The position numbers and the translations under genes were made by a program. The notes under the pieces are model-generated. The model searched no databases, was not told the DNA's origin, and was given only the letters and a program-made list of their open reading frames with translations. Positions 1-8,805 of a DNA stretch of 64,000 nt are shown one piece after another (position 1 is the stretch's first letter; every line of letters begins with the position of its first letter). Location: the NCBI RefSeq assembly GCF_004358665.1, contig NZ_SMZR01000001.1, positions 1,302,001 through 1,366,000 on the forward strand. The letters are read 5' to 3'. Source of the DNA: Jeotgalibacillus sp. S-D1. Its GTDB lineage: Bacteria > Bacillota > Bacilli > Bacillales > Jeotgalibacillaceae.

Positions 1-315
1 ATGACCATTCATTGCAGCAATAGTAGGCTGGGGAAGTGCTTCCACCGCACTGAATACCTCTCCTATTTTATTTACATTTCTTCTTACCTGCTGCTCATTT
101 AATGTTTTTCTTTCCTTTAAATCAGCTCCCACACTAAATGCTTTCTCCCCGGCCCCTGTAAACACAACAACCCTTACATCGGGATTAATACGCAGTGATT
201 CCACGATCTGTTCCAGTTCCATTAGTGTATCCCAGTTAAATGCATTCATTGAATCCGGGCGGTTCAGTGTTACAATCGCCAGATGATCTTTTTGTTCAAG
301 CAGAATCTTTTCCAT
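1..315 (-). CDS. Enoyl-CoA hydratase/isomerase family protein (partial, N-terminal part)
   Basis: This gene runs off the left edge, so only about 105 N-terminal residues are visible. The reading frame starts with MEKILLEQKDHLAIVTLNRP, the usual crotonase start, and continues with the oxyanion-hole segment GAGEKAFSVGADLKE and then PQPTIAAMNG. The start ATG at 315 follows AAAGGGGAG at a good distance. Crotonase-fold enzymes hydrate or isomerise acyl-CoA esters, often in fatty-acid beta-oxidation. The exact substrate cannot be read from this fragment. It is transcribed away from the kinase gene at 499, so the two share an intergenic promoter region. Confidence 0.88.
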   Translation of the reverse strand, partial: MEKILLEQKDHLAIVTLNRPDSMNAFNWDTLMELEQIVESLRINPDVRVVVFTGAGEKAFSVGADLKERKTLNEQQVRRNVNKIGEVFSAVEALPQPTIAAMNGH

Positions 316-498
316 ATGTATGTATTCTCCCCTTTATGTCCGTCTTTAATGTAAACCCTTACATTCTAATTATATCATTCTCATGGAAACAGCGCATTAC
401 TTCTCCAGTTTAGGCAGCACAACCCGTGGTAAACCCATAGTATGTTGAAACTTTTATTCTATCGAATAAACTGATACTAGTACTTTACCTTACAAGGA

Positions 499-2148
499 GT
501 GATCCCAACGAAACGGGCAGCGTTTTATCGTATATATAAAATTGTATGGATGGCGGCAAAATTTTTTCTCCAAACATACAGATTCCAGAAAAAATATAAA
601 GGCAAATGGAATAAAGAGGTGGAAAAGAAATGGGATGACCTGGCAGCTAAGCAAGCCCGGGAATACAAAAAAACAGCATTAAAACTGGAAGGTCTTATGA
701 TTAAACTTGGTCAATTTCTATCTACACGGGCCGATATTATGCCTAAGTCGTTTTTGGCCGAGCTGGAGGGGCTGACAGACCGGGTGCCTGCTGTTCCTTG
801 GGAAAAAGCAAGAAGAGTCATCGAAGAAGAATGGAACACAGACTACAGCACCATTCTTCAGAGAGTATCTGCTGAACCGGCAGCATCTGCATCCATAGGA
901 GATGTGTATAAGGGCTGGCTGCATAATGGTGATGCCGTCGCAATAAAAGTGCAGCGTCCCGGGATTGAATCGATCATACGCACGGATTTTAAAGCAATGA
1001 GAATTGTAATCTGGCTTGCTAAACAATTTACCTCGATTGGCAAACAAATGGATTTGGTCTCGTTGTACCATGAAATGACCAAAGTCATTGGTGATGAACT
1101 TAATTTTAAGAAAGAACTGGCAAATGGGGTATCGTTTAGTGAAAGATTCAGTCAGACAGATGGTGTTGAAGTACCCTTCTACCATTCCGATTACACCACA
1201 CACCGTGTATTAGTAATGGAATGGATTGAAGGAGCGAAAATAACCGACCAACCTTTTCTGGAACGGCATAACATTAACCCCAAAAAGCTGGCCAGTCGCA
1301 TCCTTAATCTTTTTATTCAACAGCTTCTAAACGAAGGCATGTTTCACGCAGACCCCCACAGCGGGAATATTCTGCTAAAAAGTGATGGAACGATTGTACT
1401 GATTGATTTTGGCATGGTGGGAATGATTAGCCAAAAGGATGCAGATGCGGTTCAACAGGCTGTAGAGGGCATCATTTTTGAAGACTACGAGCAGGTAGTA
1501 AAAGCGCTCGAATCGATGAAGTTTCTTCTCCCGCATGCAGACAAAGAGCTGCTGGCAGAAATCATTGAACGATTAGTCGTTTTTTATAAAAGTAATGAGT
1601 GGAAGAACGGGGACAGCCTGTTAATGGAGCAGCTGCTAAATGATATGCAGGATATCGTCAGAAAACAGCCTATTCAGCTGCCAACTGAATTTGCCTTTTT
1701 TGGACGTGCAATTTCTATTTTCACCGGAGTAATTTACAGTATCTACACTGAAGCAGACCTTATCGAAATGGCAAGACCAACTGTATTGAATTGGGTAAAA
1801 AGCCGAAACGAGGATGAGTCGTTTTCAGACTCTGCCTTTGAATATATTAGACGGTATTTTCAGCCGCTGCTTTCCTACCCAATAAAAATTCAGGAAGTCT
1901 TGGATGAACCTCGGCGCTACCGACGCATGCAGCAGGAAAATGATCGGAAAGCCCTGGCTTTGCAGGATCTTGTTACAAAAAGAAGGGATACAGCTTTTCT
2001 AACAGCCATCCCCCTTCTGACACTGCATGCCGGCGTGTGGTTTGCGGAGTGGTGGATTGCGGCGGGAGCTGCTTTTCTCGTACTTTTAGGGGGATTGCGT
2101 TACAGGGGATTATCAAACAAAATCTTAAATGAACGTAATCATATCTAA
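499..2148 (+). CDS. ABC1/AarF/UbiB-family atypical protein kinase-like membrane protein
   Basis: The 549-residue frame carries the family hallmarks: a KLGQFLSTRAD segment (KxGQ motif), an alanine-rich nucleotide loop PAASASIG followed by VAIKVQRPG, the catalytic-loop motif FHADPHSGN and the metal motif IDFGMVG. Two hydrophobic segments close the C-terminus and probably anchor it in the membrane. UbiB-type proteins support isoprenoid-quinone or lipid metabolism by ATP hydrolysis; the role here is inferred. The start is unclear. GTG at 499 abuts the AAGGAG at 493-498 with no spacer, ATC (502) or ACG (508) would be non-canonical, and the next ATG is at 550. A strong terminator follows. Confidence 0.85.
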   Translation: MIPTKRAAFYRIYKIVWMAAKFFLQTYRFQKKYKGKWNKEVEKKWDDLAAKQAREYKKTALKLEGLMIKLGQFLSTRADIMPKSFLAELEGLTDRVPAVPWEKARRVIEEEWNTDYSTILQRVSAEPAASASIGDVYKGWLHNGDAVAIKVQRPGIESIIRTDFKAMRIVIWLAKQFTSIGKQMDLVSLYHEMTKVIGDELNFKKELANGVSFSERFSQTDGVEVPFYHSDYTTHRVLVMEWIEGAKITDQPFLERHNINPKKLASRILNLFIQQLLNEGMFHADPHSGNILLKSDGTIVLIDFGMVGMISQKDADAVQQAVEGIIFEDYEQVVKALESMKFLLPHADKELLAEIIERLVVFYKSNEWKNGDSLLMEQLLNDMQDIVRKQPIQLPTEFAFFGRAISIFTGVIYSIYTEADLIEMARPTVLNWVKSRNEDESFSDSAFEYIRRYFQPLLSYPIKIQEVLDEPRRYRRMQQENDRKALALQDLVTKRRDTAFLTAIPLLTLHAGVWFAEWWIAAGAAFLVLLGGLRYRGLSNKILNERNHI

Positions 2149-2149
2149 T

Positions 2150-2185
2150 AAAAGAAGAATGCCTCACGGGGGCATTCTTCTTTTA
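2150..2185. terminator. Bidirectional intrinsic terminator between the kinase gene and lcfB
   Basis: The arms AAAGAAGAATGCC and GGCATTCTTCTTT form a near-perfect hairpin with A-rich and T-rich flanks on both sides. It can serve both convergent genes. Confidence 0.85.
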
Positions 2186-2264
2186 TCTACACTTGCCTGC
2201 TGCGAAAATTAACCGGTTCCCTTTTAATGTGTTTCTTGCACAGCACCTTCGTATTAATGCTTTA

Positions 2265-3821
2265 TTAGGACCCTTGTCTTACCTGATCCCGCAATGCACG
2301 GCGAAGAATTTTACCTGTTGTGTTTTTAGGCAGTTCTTCAATAAATTCCACAACAGTTGGAATTTTATATTTGGCCAGCCGCTCTAAGCAGTATGCAAGA
2401 AGATCCTCTTCAGTTAAGGAAGCATCTTTTTTTACGACAAAGCATTGTACAGCTTCTCCGTAATTCGGATCCGGCACTCCAACGACCGCTGCTTCCACAA
2501 TACCTTCATGCGCATATAATACTTCTTCAACCTCTCTTGGATAAACATTATAACCGCCAACTATGATCATGTCCTTTTTACGATCAACGATGAAAAAGTA
2601 TCCTTCTTCATCTTTTTTGGCTAAATCGCCAGTGTAAAGCCACCCGTCTTTGATTGTCGCTTCTGTTTCTTCCGGCATTTTATAATATCCTTTCATGACA
2701 TTGGGGCCGCGTACAATTAATTCTCCTACTTCCCCTGCCGGCAATTCTTCGCCGAGTTCATTAACGACTTTATTTTCAATATTGGTAATGGATATTCCGA
2801 TTGATCCGGCTTTCCGTTCCCGGTCAAGTGGATTAAAGCAGGTTACAGGCGACGCTTCAGACAATCCGTATCCCTCTGACATCCTGACATTAAACTTGTC
2901 CTCAAAACTATGTAATAAAGCGACTGGCAGCGATGCACCTCCGGAAATGCACAAACGAATGGATGAAAAGTCTGACGGTTTCGCATCCTCATACTGCAAC
3001 AGAAAATTGTACATAGTCGGAACACCCGCAAAAACAGTTGCTTTATGTTTTTGTGCTATTTCAAAAACATCCTTTGGACTAAAACGCGGCACAATTAATA
3101 TAGTACCCCCATTAACTAACGGTGCATTTAAGACGACTGTCAAAGCAAATACATGAAACATAGGCAAAGCCGCTATCACTCTGTCATCTCCCGTAATTGA
3201 TAAATACGCAGCAGTGTCACTGGCATTGGAATAAACATTGCGATGTGTCAGCATGGCCCCTTTTGGTTTTCCTGTCGTACCGGAAGTGTATAGAATGATC
3301 GCAATGTCCTCTTCTGCAAGCTTAGGTCCTTCAAATAAAGCAGAATGAGGGGTAATCGCTTCTGTAAAACTGATGATCTTCCGTTTAATGCTGACATCTA
3401 ATGAATTTAGTTTTTCAGGCGTCTCGGGGCTGGTTTCACAAAGTATGTACTGCTGAACATCAGGCAGTGCCTCCTGCGCTTTTTCCACTAACGGCAGCAA
3501 CAGATCCAATGCTACTACTACTTTTACGTCCCCATCACGTAAAATATAGACAATTTCATCTGGAGAATAAATAGGATTAATCGGTATGGCAGTTGCCCCC
3601 ACCCGAAGTGCAGCATAAAGCGTAATGACGAAGTGGGGTGAATTCCCAAGCAGCAGACCAACATGATCCCCTTTTTTCACACCCATGGCCTGCAGACTGT
3701 TGGCCATTTTGTTAACTGCATCATTTAATTCCCCATAAGAAGAAGACTGATCTAAAAACACATAAGCCGTTTTGTCTGCATTAGCCGCGGCAGTCTCTTT
3801 TAATCGATCTGATAAATTCAT
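2265..3821 (-). CDS. lcfB: Long-chain fatty-acid-CoA ligase
   Basis: The 518-residue protein is an adenylate-forming enzyme that activates fatty acids to acyl-CoA with ATP. It shows the AMP-binding signature [14 protein letters not shown], the [12 protein letters not shown] motif, [16 protein letters not shown], the hinge [20 protein letters not shown], and the C-terminal catalytic lysine in [11 protein letters not shown]. Length and sequence match B. subtilis LcfB (YhfL). The ATG follows AAAGGGGATG. A FadR-like palindrome lies 27 bases upstream of the start, so induction by long-chain acyl-CoA is likely. As in B. subtilis, lplJ, yhfI and yhfH lie close by. Confidence 0.95.
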   Translation of the reverse strand: MNLSDRLKETAAANADKTAYVFLDQSSSYGELNDAVNKMANSLQAMGVKKGDHVGLLLGNSPHFVITLYAALRVGATAIPINPIYSPDEIVYILRDGDVKVVVALDLLLPLVEKAQEALPDVQQYILCETSPETPEKLNSLDVSIKRKIISFTEAITPHSALFEGPKLAEEDIAIILYTSGTTGKPKGAMLTHRNVYSNASDTAAYLSITGDDRVIAALPMFHVFALTVVLNAPLVNGGTILIVPRFSPKDVFEIAQKHKATVFAGVPTMYNFLLQYEDAKPSDFSSIRLCISGGASLPVALLHSFEDKFNVRMSEGYGLSEASPVTCFNPLDRERKAGSIGISITNIENKVVNELGEELPAGEVGELIVRGPNVMKGYYKMPEETEATIKDGWLYTGDLAKKDEEGYFFIVDRKKDMIIVGGYNVYPREVEEVLYAHEGIVEAAVVGVPDPNYGEAVQCFVVKKDASLTEEDLLAYCLERLAKYKIPTVVEFIEELPKNTTGKILRRALRDQVRQGS

Positions 3822-3847
3822 ATGTACATCCCCTTTGATGTAATTTA

Positions 3848-3865
3848 TGAATGATCATTCATTCA
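3848..3865. promoter_or_regulatory. FadR-like operator upstream of lcfB
   Basis: TGAATGATCATTCATTCA keeps the TGAATG-N6-CATTCA layout of the FadR (YsiA) box known from B. subtilis fatty-acid degradation genes. It lies in the lcfB leader or promoter. The match is by eye against the remembered consensus. Confidence 0.7.
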
Positions 3866-3942
3866 TATTTGTTATAAAAAAATAGTAAAGAATATTCTAA
3901 CTAATTATATCCAACTCTTAATCTATTATCAAGAGAGCGTTT

Positions 3943-4089
3943 TCATTTCGAATTTTTGTCCTTTATATCCATTATGATAAACATAGCTGCGCTAATTAAA
4001 CTCACCACATATCCAATCATTATATTATGTCCTAGCCAGTTAAAAACTGGACCAGTCAGAACCAATGCAAGCACGATCCATTTCAACAT
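3943..4089 (-). CDS. Small hydrophobic membrane protein, 48 residues, unknown function
   Basis: The frame starts MLKWIVLALVLTGPVF at the ATG at 4089, just after a GGGGGA ribosome binding site, and ends with the charged tail DIKDKNSK. Two hydrophobic segments (about residues 4-16 and 25-40) suggest a two-pass membrane protein. It sits between lplJ, whose terminator lies just upstream, and lcfB, in the same orientation. The good ribosome binding site, hydrophobic pattern and charged tail favour a real gene. I do not recognise the family. Confidence 0.6.
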   Translation of the reverse strand: MLKWIVLALVLTGPVFNWLGHNIMIGYVVSLISAAMFIIMDIKDKNSK

Positions 4090-4108
4090 CAACTTTTCCC
4101 CCTACCCT

Positions 4109-4141
4109 GAAAAAAAAGCTGATGTACACGACATCAGCTTA
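4109..4141 (-). terminator. Intrinsic terminator of the yhfI-lplJ operon
   Basis: On the minus strand AAGCTGATGTC and the complementary arm form a hairpin followed by a run of eight T. Confidence 0.85.
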
Positions 4142-4172
4142 ATGTGAAGATAAACGATTACAGATTAGAAAA

Positions 4173-5162
4173 TTAATAAAGTAAATCAATAAATTCCTCT
4201 TTCTCAATTCGTCCGAAATAATGCTTCATCTCTACATCTTTGAGCGCTTCTTCAATAAGCTCTCTTTCGTACCGTAGACCGGTTAATTTATTTTCAATTT
4301 CTTCTACGTCACCTACCCCAAAGAAATCGCCATAAATTTTACAGTTTTGAATTTTCCCTTTGTCGACATCTAGTCGAACGTCCACGTTTCCTACAGGAAA
4401 ACGGTGTGAATGCTGCAAATTAAATTTTGGTGATTTTCCGTAATTCCATTCCCATTCCTGATAACGTTCTTTTGAAAGCGCATGGATATTTTCCCAGTCT
4501 TCTTCTGTCAGCACATACTCTTCAATATGTTCACTTCCGCCAAAAATATGGCTTAAAATAAGCTGTTTAAATTCTTCGATTGTCACTTTTTCATCCATGA
4601 ACTCAGAAATATTTGCTACACGGCTTCTGATTGATTTAATACCCTTTGATTCAATTTTGTCTTTACGCACTTTCAACGCGGAAACAACGTGGTCGATTTC
4701 AGAATCAAACATCAGCGTGCCATGACTGAACATCCGGCCTTTGGTTGAGAATTGAGCATTTCCTGAAATCTTTCTCTCTCCAACAAGCAAATCATTACGG
4801 CCTTTTAATTCTGCCGGTACTCCTATTTGGTGAAGGGCTTCTACAACAGGCTCTGTGAATTTTTTGAAGTTATGAAAGCTGTCTCCGTCATCTTTGGTGA
4901 TAAAGCTGAAATTCAGATTTCCAAAATCATGATAAACAGCTCCGCCTCCTGAAAGCCTGCGGACAACCTTTATATTGTTTTTCTCTACATAATCAGTGTT
5001 TATTTCTTCAATTGTGTTTTGATTCTTGCCAATGATGATTGAAGGCTGATTAATATAAAACAATAAATAATCTTCATTAATATTCAGCTTTTTTAACGCA
5101 TACTCTTCAATGGCCAGGTTAATTTGCGGATCAGTTATTCCTTTATTATCGATGTACAACAT
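4173..5162 (-). CDS. lplJ: Lipoate-protein ligase
   Basis: The 329-residue enzyme attaches free lipoate to the E2 and GcvH lipoyl domains through a lipoyl-AMP intermediate. Visible motifs are RRLSGGGAVYHDFGNLNFSF and the catalytic-lysine region GERKISGNAQ, followed by the C-terminal accessory domain, as in B. subtilis LplJ (YhfJ). The ATG lies inside the end of yhfI (overlap 17 bases) and is preceded by AGGGGGAG, which suggests translational coupling. The pair ends at the hairpin at 4109-4141. Confidence 0.95.
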   Translation of the reverse strand: MLYIDNKGITDPQINLAIEEYALKKLNINEDYLLFYINQPSIIIGKNQNTIEEINTDYVEKNNIKVVRRLSGGGAVYHDFGNLNFSFITKDDGDSFHNFKKFTEPVVEALHQIGVPAELKGRNDLLVGERKISGNAQFSTKGRMFSHGTLMFDSEIDHVVSALKVRKDKIESKGIKSIRSRVANISEFMDEKVTIEEFKQLILSHIFGGSEHIEEYVLTEEDWENIHALSKERYQEWEWNYGKSPKFNLQHSHRFPVGNVDVRLDVDKGKIQNCKIYGDFFGVGDVEEIENKLTGLRYERELIEEALKDVEMKHYFGRIEKEEFIDLLY

Positions 5163-5913
5163 TTGGTGCTCCCCCTTGAGTATAGGTAATAGTCAGACCT
5201 GATGAAGCAAGCAGCACCTCACCGGAATAGGTTTCTTTTGCTTCCTCAGCCAGTTGATTCAAATCCCCAAAATGAGGAAGATGACTAAGCAATAGCATCT
5301 TAACATTGGCAGACTGTGCAATGGCGGCTGCATCTTCACTAGTCATATGTCCTGCTTGAGCCGCATTCATCCCCTTGTAAAAATTGCATTCAGAAATTAA
5401 TAAATCAGCTCCTTGAGCAAATGAAATAAACGATTCCTGATAAGCTGAATCAGCTGTGAAAACCAGCTTCGCTGTATCACTTTCCACTTTTATTGCATAA
5501 CAGGGCACAGGATGGATCGTCTTAAGAAATGTTAAGTAAAAGGGTCCCAGCTGTAAAACTTCGTTAGGATTATAGGCGTTTTTGGACATTAAATCTTTAT
5601 ATTCAAGCGCGTTAAATCCAGCTTGATCTTCAATATGGCCAAATGCTTGAACATGGAATCGCTTTTCCTGTAAAAAGTGCTGAATAAGCAGCGCATGCTG
5701 GAGCACACCTATATCCGCTGTATGATCAGGATGGTAATGAGAAATCACAACAGCATCTAATTCTTCAGGAGCAAGATATCGCTGGATTTGGCTGAGGACT
5801 CCGCTGCCGCAATCAATTAATAGACTGAAGCCATCCTGCTCTACCAGATAACCCGTGCTTGCCTCATTAACTTTGGGATATCCTCCCCAAAAGCCCACTA
5901 CTGTAACCTTCAC
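5146..5913 (-). CDS. yhfI: Metallo-beta-lactamase-fold hydrolase, YhfI type
   Basis: The 255-residue protein contains the metal-binding motif SHYHPDH, a downstream Asp in FTADSAY and a C-terminal LLSHLPH, which is typical of the RNase Z-like branch of the fold. The substrate is unknown. I chose the GTG at 5913 because AAGGAGG lies eight bases before it and the protein then begins VKVTVVGFWGGYP, like B. subtilis YhfI; the open frame extends 27 codons further up without a ribosome binding site. The 3' end overlaps lplJ. Confidence 0.92.
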   Translation of the reverse strand: MKVTVVGFWGGYPKVNEASTGYLVEQDGFSLLIDCGSGVLSQIQRYLAPEELDAVVISHYHPDHTADIGVLQHALLIQHFLQEKRFHVQAFGHIEDQAGFNALEYKDLMSKNAYNPNEVLQLGPFYLTFLKTIHPVPCYAIKVESDTAKLVFTADSAYQESFISFAQGADLLISECNFYKGMNAAQAGHMTSEDAAAIAQSANVKMLLLSHLPHFGDLNQLAEEAKETYSGEVLLASSGLTITYTQGGAPNVVHR

Positions 5914-6026
5914 TGCGTGTTCCTCCTTCATCCGGCTGACTTTTTCGCTACTAATACTATACTTCATTTGAACTATTTTTTCATTAATGAGCAATTAGCT
6001 GTTTAAAAGCCTTGACGAAAGTACAA

Positions 6027-6070
6027 CTGTTATAATACACTACATTATATAATAATTAGTTGTATAACAG
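6027..6070. promoter_or_regulatory. Divergent promoter region with inverted repeat between yhfI and yhfH
   Basis: CTGTTATA (6027-6034) and TATAACAG (6063-6070) form an inverted repeat around an AT-rich core containing TATAAT. It could be a promoter with an operator, but no well-spaced -35 box is obvious. Confidence 0.3.
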
Positions 6071-6093
6071 CTAATCGGAAAGGGATGAGATGG

Positions 6094-6222
6094 ATGCTTG
6101 AAAACGTAATGGAATTTTTCAGAAACCTGCCGCCCAAAAAATGTGTCTCTTGTGGAGAAAAAATGGAAGAACAAGCCGAAGCTTACGGTACTACATGTGA
6201 TAAATGCAAGGCATCACATTAA
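6094..6222 (+). CDS. yhfH: Small zinc-ribbon protein YhfH
   Basis: This 42-residue protein has two CxxC pairs (CVSC and CDKC) that would bind one zinc ion, and an N-terminal helix containing MEFFRNLPPKK. It matches the YhfH family, which in B. subtilis also neighbours yhfI and lplJ. GAAAGGGA stands eight bases before the ATG. A terminator follows at 6243. Function is unknown. Confidence 0.85.
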   Translation: MLENVMEFFRNLPPKKCVSCGEKMEEQAEAYGTTCDKCKASH

Positions 6223-6242
6223 TAAACTCATATACTAGGAAT

Positions 6243-6276
6243 AACCCTCACTGCATCTGTGCCGTGAGGGTTTTTT
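6243..6276 (+). terminator. Intrinsic terminator of yhfH
   Basis: AACCCTCAC and GTGAGGGTT form a nine-bp stem followed by T6. Confidence 0.9.
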
Positions 6277-6493
6277 ATATTTGTTTTTAATCAACATCTA
6301 TTCAGGATCGGGTGGATCGCTATGCCTGGTGAAAAAGTATGTTTTTTAAAAATTTTTTTCTACTATTAAATTATTACAATCTTTTTAAAAAATAGTCTTT
6401 TTATGAAAGTTTCGCTTACATCATTTTTTCTATTGCCTCCTACACTTTTATTATGTAAATTAGTCAAGTATGTTTATAGGAGGTAATCGAATT

Positions 6494-7111
6494 ATGAGTC
6501 AACATCAAGCTGGTCAACGTGTTCAAATTACAACAGCGGACCCTTCCGCTATCGGGTTATTTGGTCTGGCAATGGTAACCCTTGTGGCATCTTCAGCAAA
6601 GCTGGGATGGACAGATGGCGTATCCTTTGTTATACCCTGGGCTATTTTTCTCGGAGGATTTGCTCAGTTATTTGCAAGTATACAAGACGCAAAACATAAT
6701 AATACATTTGGCACCACTGCTTTTGGTGCGTTTGGATTGTTTTGGCTTGGAATAGGCACATCGTGGTTAATCGAGTATGGCGTCTTCGGGGAAGCTGCAG
6801 CAGCTGCTGCTGATCCAAATCAGCTGGGTATAGCCTATGTCGGCTATCTGATCTTCAGTCTATTCATGACTGTAGCTGCGATGGAAACAAACAAAGTCCT
6901 ATTCTTTATATTTGTTCTAATTGATTTCTTATTTATCGGCCTGGCATTTTCCACGTTGGGAATTGCACCGGAAGCTATGCATTTATTGGCGGCCATCGCT
7001 GAACTGCTTATTGCTGTTTTCAGTTTCTATGGTTCTGCAGCAAATGTGTTAAACACTCATTTTGGTAAAATCACACTTCCTATTGGAAAGCCATTTGGCA
7101 TCTTTAAATAA
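6494..7111 (+). CDS. satP: Acetate/succinate transporter, GPR1/FUN34/YaaH (SatP) family
   Basis: This is a 205-residue, six-segment membrane protein. The family signature after the N-terminus (normally NPAPLGL) appears as DPSAIGLFGL. Further family-like segments are GGFAQLFA, TTAFGAFGLFW and the polar C-terminal FGKITLPIGKP. SatP-type proteins move acetate or succinate with protons. The start ATG at 6494 follows AGGAGGT by eight bases; the open frame begins eight codons earlier without a ribosome binding site. It stands alone between two terminators. Confidence 0.9.
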   Translation: MSQHQAGQRVQITTADPSAIGLFGLAMVTLVASSAKLGWTDGVSFVIPWAIFLGGFAQLFASIQDAKHNNTFGTTAFGAFGLFWLGIGTSWLIEYGVFGEAAAAAADPNQLGIAYVGYLIFSLFMTVAAMETNKVLFFIFVLIDFLFIGLAFSTLGIAPEAMHLLAAIAELLIAVFSFYGSAANVLNTHFGKITLPIGKPFGIFK

Positions 7112-7134
7112 GCATAGTTGCAAAATTTCTTTTC

Positions 7135-7168
7135 GCGGTGCCTGTTTGTTATGGCACCGCTTTTTTTA
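7135..7168 (+). terminator. Intrinsic terminator of the SatP-type gene
   Basis: GCGGTGCC and GGCACCGC form the stem, followed by T7. Confidence 0.9.
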
Positions 7169-7311
7169 TAAACCCCTGTTAGTATCCCTCTGTATCATTG
7201 GTCTGCCACATGGACAGGAGCTGAAAGTGTGAAACTCCGGGCTGCTGCGGTGTGGAGCCCGCCACAAACCAGGATACCGCTTAACACCTTCACGTTTACA
7301 AAGACTATAAC

Positions 7312-7346
7312 AAAAAAAGAACACAAGAGCTTAGCTCTTATGTCCT
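7312..7346 (-). terminator. Intrinsic terminator at the end of the hem operon
   Basis: On the minus strand GGACATAAGAGC-TAA-GCTCTTGTGTTC is followed by T7. The 5' arm overlaps the last codons of hemY. Confidence 0.85.
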
Positions 7347-8785
7347 TTCATTAGATGTATGATAGCCTTTGCTGCTGCACTTTCCCCCTGATCGATGCAA
7401 TCAGGAAGACCGATTCCATCATAAGATCCTCCAGCAAGATACACGCCTGGAAAGTTAGATTCTAATTCTGCCCGCACTTTAGCGAGCCGCTGCTTATGGC
7501 CCACCGTATATTGAGGCATCGCTTTTTTCCATCTGGTTACAATCGTGAAATCCGGTTTAGCCGAAACTCCCATAATATTATTTAAATCATTCAGCACAAT
7601 CTCTTCTATTTGATCATCAGCCAGGTCAACGACTGCTTCATCACCTGAACGTCCTACATAACATCTTAAGAGCACTTTCCCTTCAGGAGTGGTATGAGGC
7701 CACTTATTATGCGTCCAGGTGCAGGCAGTGATTGTATAATCGCTGTTTCTTGAAACAACAAACCCAGTTCCATCCGGCACTCCGGTTACAGCCTCTTGCG
7801 GGAAAGCCATTGCTACTGTCGCAACAGAAGTAGCTGGAACATCTTTAAACTCAGTAAGGATATGTTGTTTTTGAAAGATCGATGATGCAACAAAATGAGG
7901 GACTGAAAAAATGATGCTGTCTGCTTCGAGCGTTTCTCCGCTATTCATTTTGAGAGAGTAGCGATGAGGTCCCTGAGCGTTTTCTTCAATACTTTCAACC
8001 TTTACACCCTTGAGAATGGACGTTTGATCCAGATGCTCTTCCAATGTATCAATTAGGGATTGCAGTCCTGAAGTCAGCGTCAAAAATAAGCTTTTTTTAC
8101 GTGTTGGACCCAGCTGCTTTTTCGGCTGTGCTGCAGACGGATTCGTTTTTTTAATGCCTGAAATCAGACTTCTGTGATCCTGCTCCATCTTATGGAACTG
8201 AGGAAATGTCGACATTAAGCTTAGCTGATCAATGTCGCCGGCATAAATGCCTGAAAGCAGCGGTTCGATTAAGTTTTCCACTACCTCATTGCCCAGCCGG
8301 CGTCTGAAAAATCCACCAAGCGACTGGTCTCCCCGCTCCTTAGACCGCGGTAAAACGAAGTCTGCTCCTGCTCTCAGCTTACCTGTCATCGAAACAAGAT
8401 CTGTTGTCATAAACGGTTTAATTTGAGTAGGAATCCCCATGATGGCTCCGCCCGGCATTGGGTGAAGCTTGTCATTCATCAAGATAAAAGATTGGCCGGT
8501 GGAATTTGGAACAAGACGATCAGCAAGACCTACTTCTTTGATGAGACGGGCCATACTTTCCTTGCGTTCCAAAAAGGAATCCGGTCCCTTTTCAATCACG
8601 AATCCTTCTTTTTGGGCAGTTTGAATTTTACCGCCTAGGCGGTGACTTGATTCAACAAGAGTTATGTCTAAGTCCAGCTTTTCGTGCCGGCTTTTTTTTT
8701 GAATGGTATATGCTGCTGTCAGGCCTGTTATTCCGCCTCCAACAACGACAATCTTCTGTTTGAATGAAGACACTTTACTCATCAC
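7331..8785 (-). CDS. hemY: Coproporphyrinogen III / protoporphyrinogen oxidase (HemY/CgoX)
   Basis: This 484-residue flavoprotein has the N-terminal dinucleotide fold VVVGGGITGLTAAY, the FAD contact ESSHRLGGKIQT, and the C-terminal FAD motif LAGGSYDGIGLPDCIDQGE. In Firmicutes this enzyme oxidises coproporphyrinogen III to coproporphyrin III in the coproporphyrin-dependent haem pathway. It is the last gene of hemE-hemH-hemY, 20 bases after hemH. MMSK gives two possible ATG starts three bases apart, with a weak ribosome binding site, so coupling to hemH is plausible. Confidence 0.96.
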   Translation of the reverse strand: MMSKVSSFKQKIVVVGGGITGLTAAYTIQKKSRHEKLDLDITLVESSHRLGGKIQTAQKEGFVIEKGPDSFLERKESMARLIKEVGLADRLVPNSTGQSFILMNDKLHPMPGGAIMGIPTQIKPFMTTDLVSMTGKLRAGADFVLPRSKERGDQSLGGFFRRRLGNEVVENLIEPLLSGIYAGDIDQLSLMSTFPQFHKMEQDHRSLISGIKKTNPSAAQPKKQLGPTRKKSLFLTLTSGLQSLIDTLEEHLDQTSILKGVKVESIEENAQGPHRYSLKMNSGETLEADSIIFSVPHFVASSIFQKQHILTEFKDVPATSVATVAMAFPQEAVTGVPDGTGFVVSRNSDYTITACTWTHNKWPHTTPEGKVLLRCYVGRSGDEAVVDLADDQIEEIVLNDLNNIMGVSAKPDFTIVTRWKKAMPQYTVGHKQRLAKVRAELESNFPGVYLAGGSYDGIGLPDCIDQGESAAAKAIIHLMKGHKS

Positions 8786-8805
8786 TTTCTATTCCTAGTA
8801 TCGTA

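Noticed and set aside
2695-3156. 153-codon plus-strand ORF inside lcfB
   Set aside because: It is antisense to a well-supported enzyme gene, has no ribosome binding site and no recognisable domain.
3956-4147. 63-codon plus-strand ORF between lcfB and lplJ
   Set aside because: It overlaps the better-supported minus-strand membrane ORF (3943-4089) and the lplJ terminator, and lacks a ribosome binding site.
6419-6436. cre-like half-site before the SatP-type gene
   Set aside because: Only the right half of the consensus matches; too weak to report as a regulatory site.
7190-7290. GC-rich hairpin-like stretch between satP and hemY
   Set aside because: CGGGCT and AGCCCG can pair, but there is no T-run, ORF or match to the dispersed repeats seen at 51.7 and 53.8 kb.
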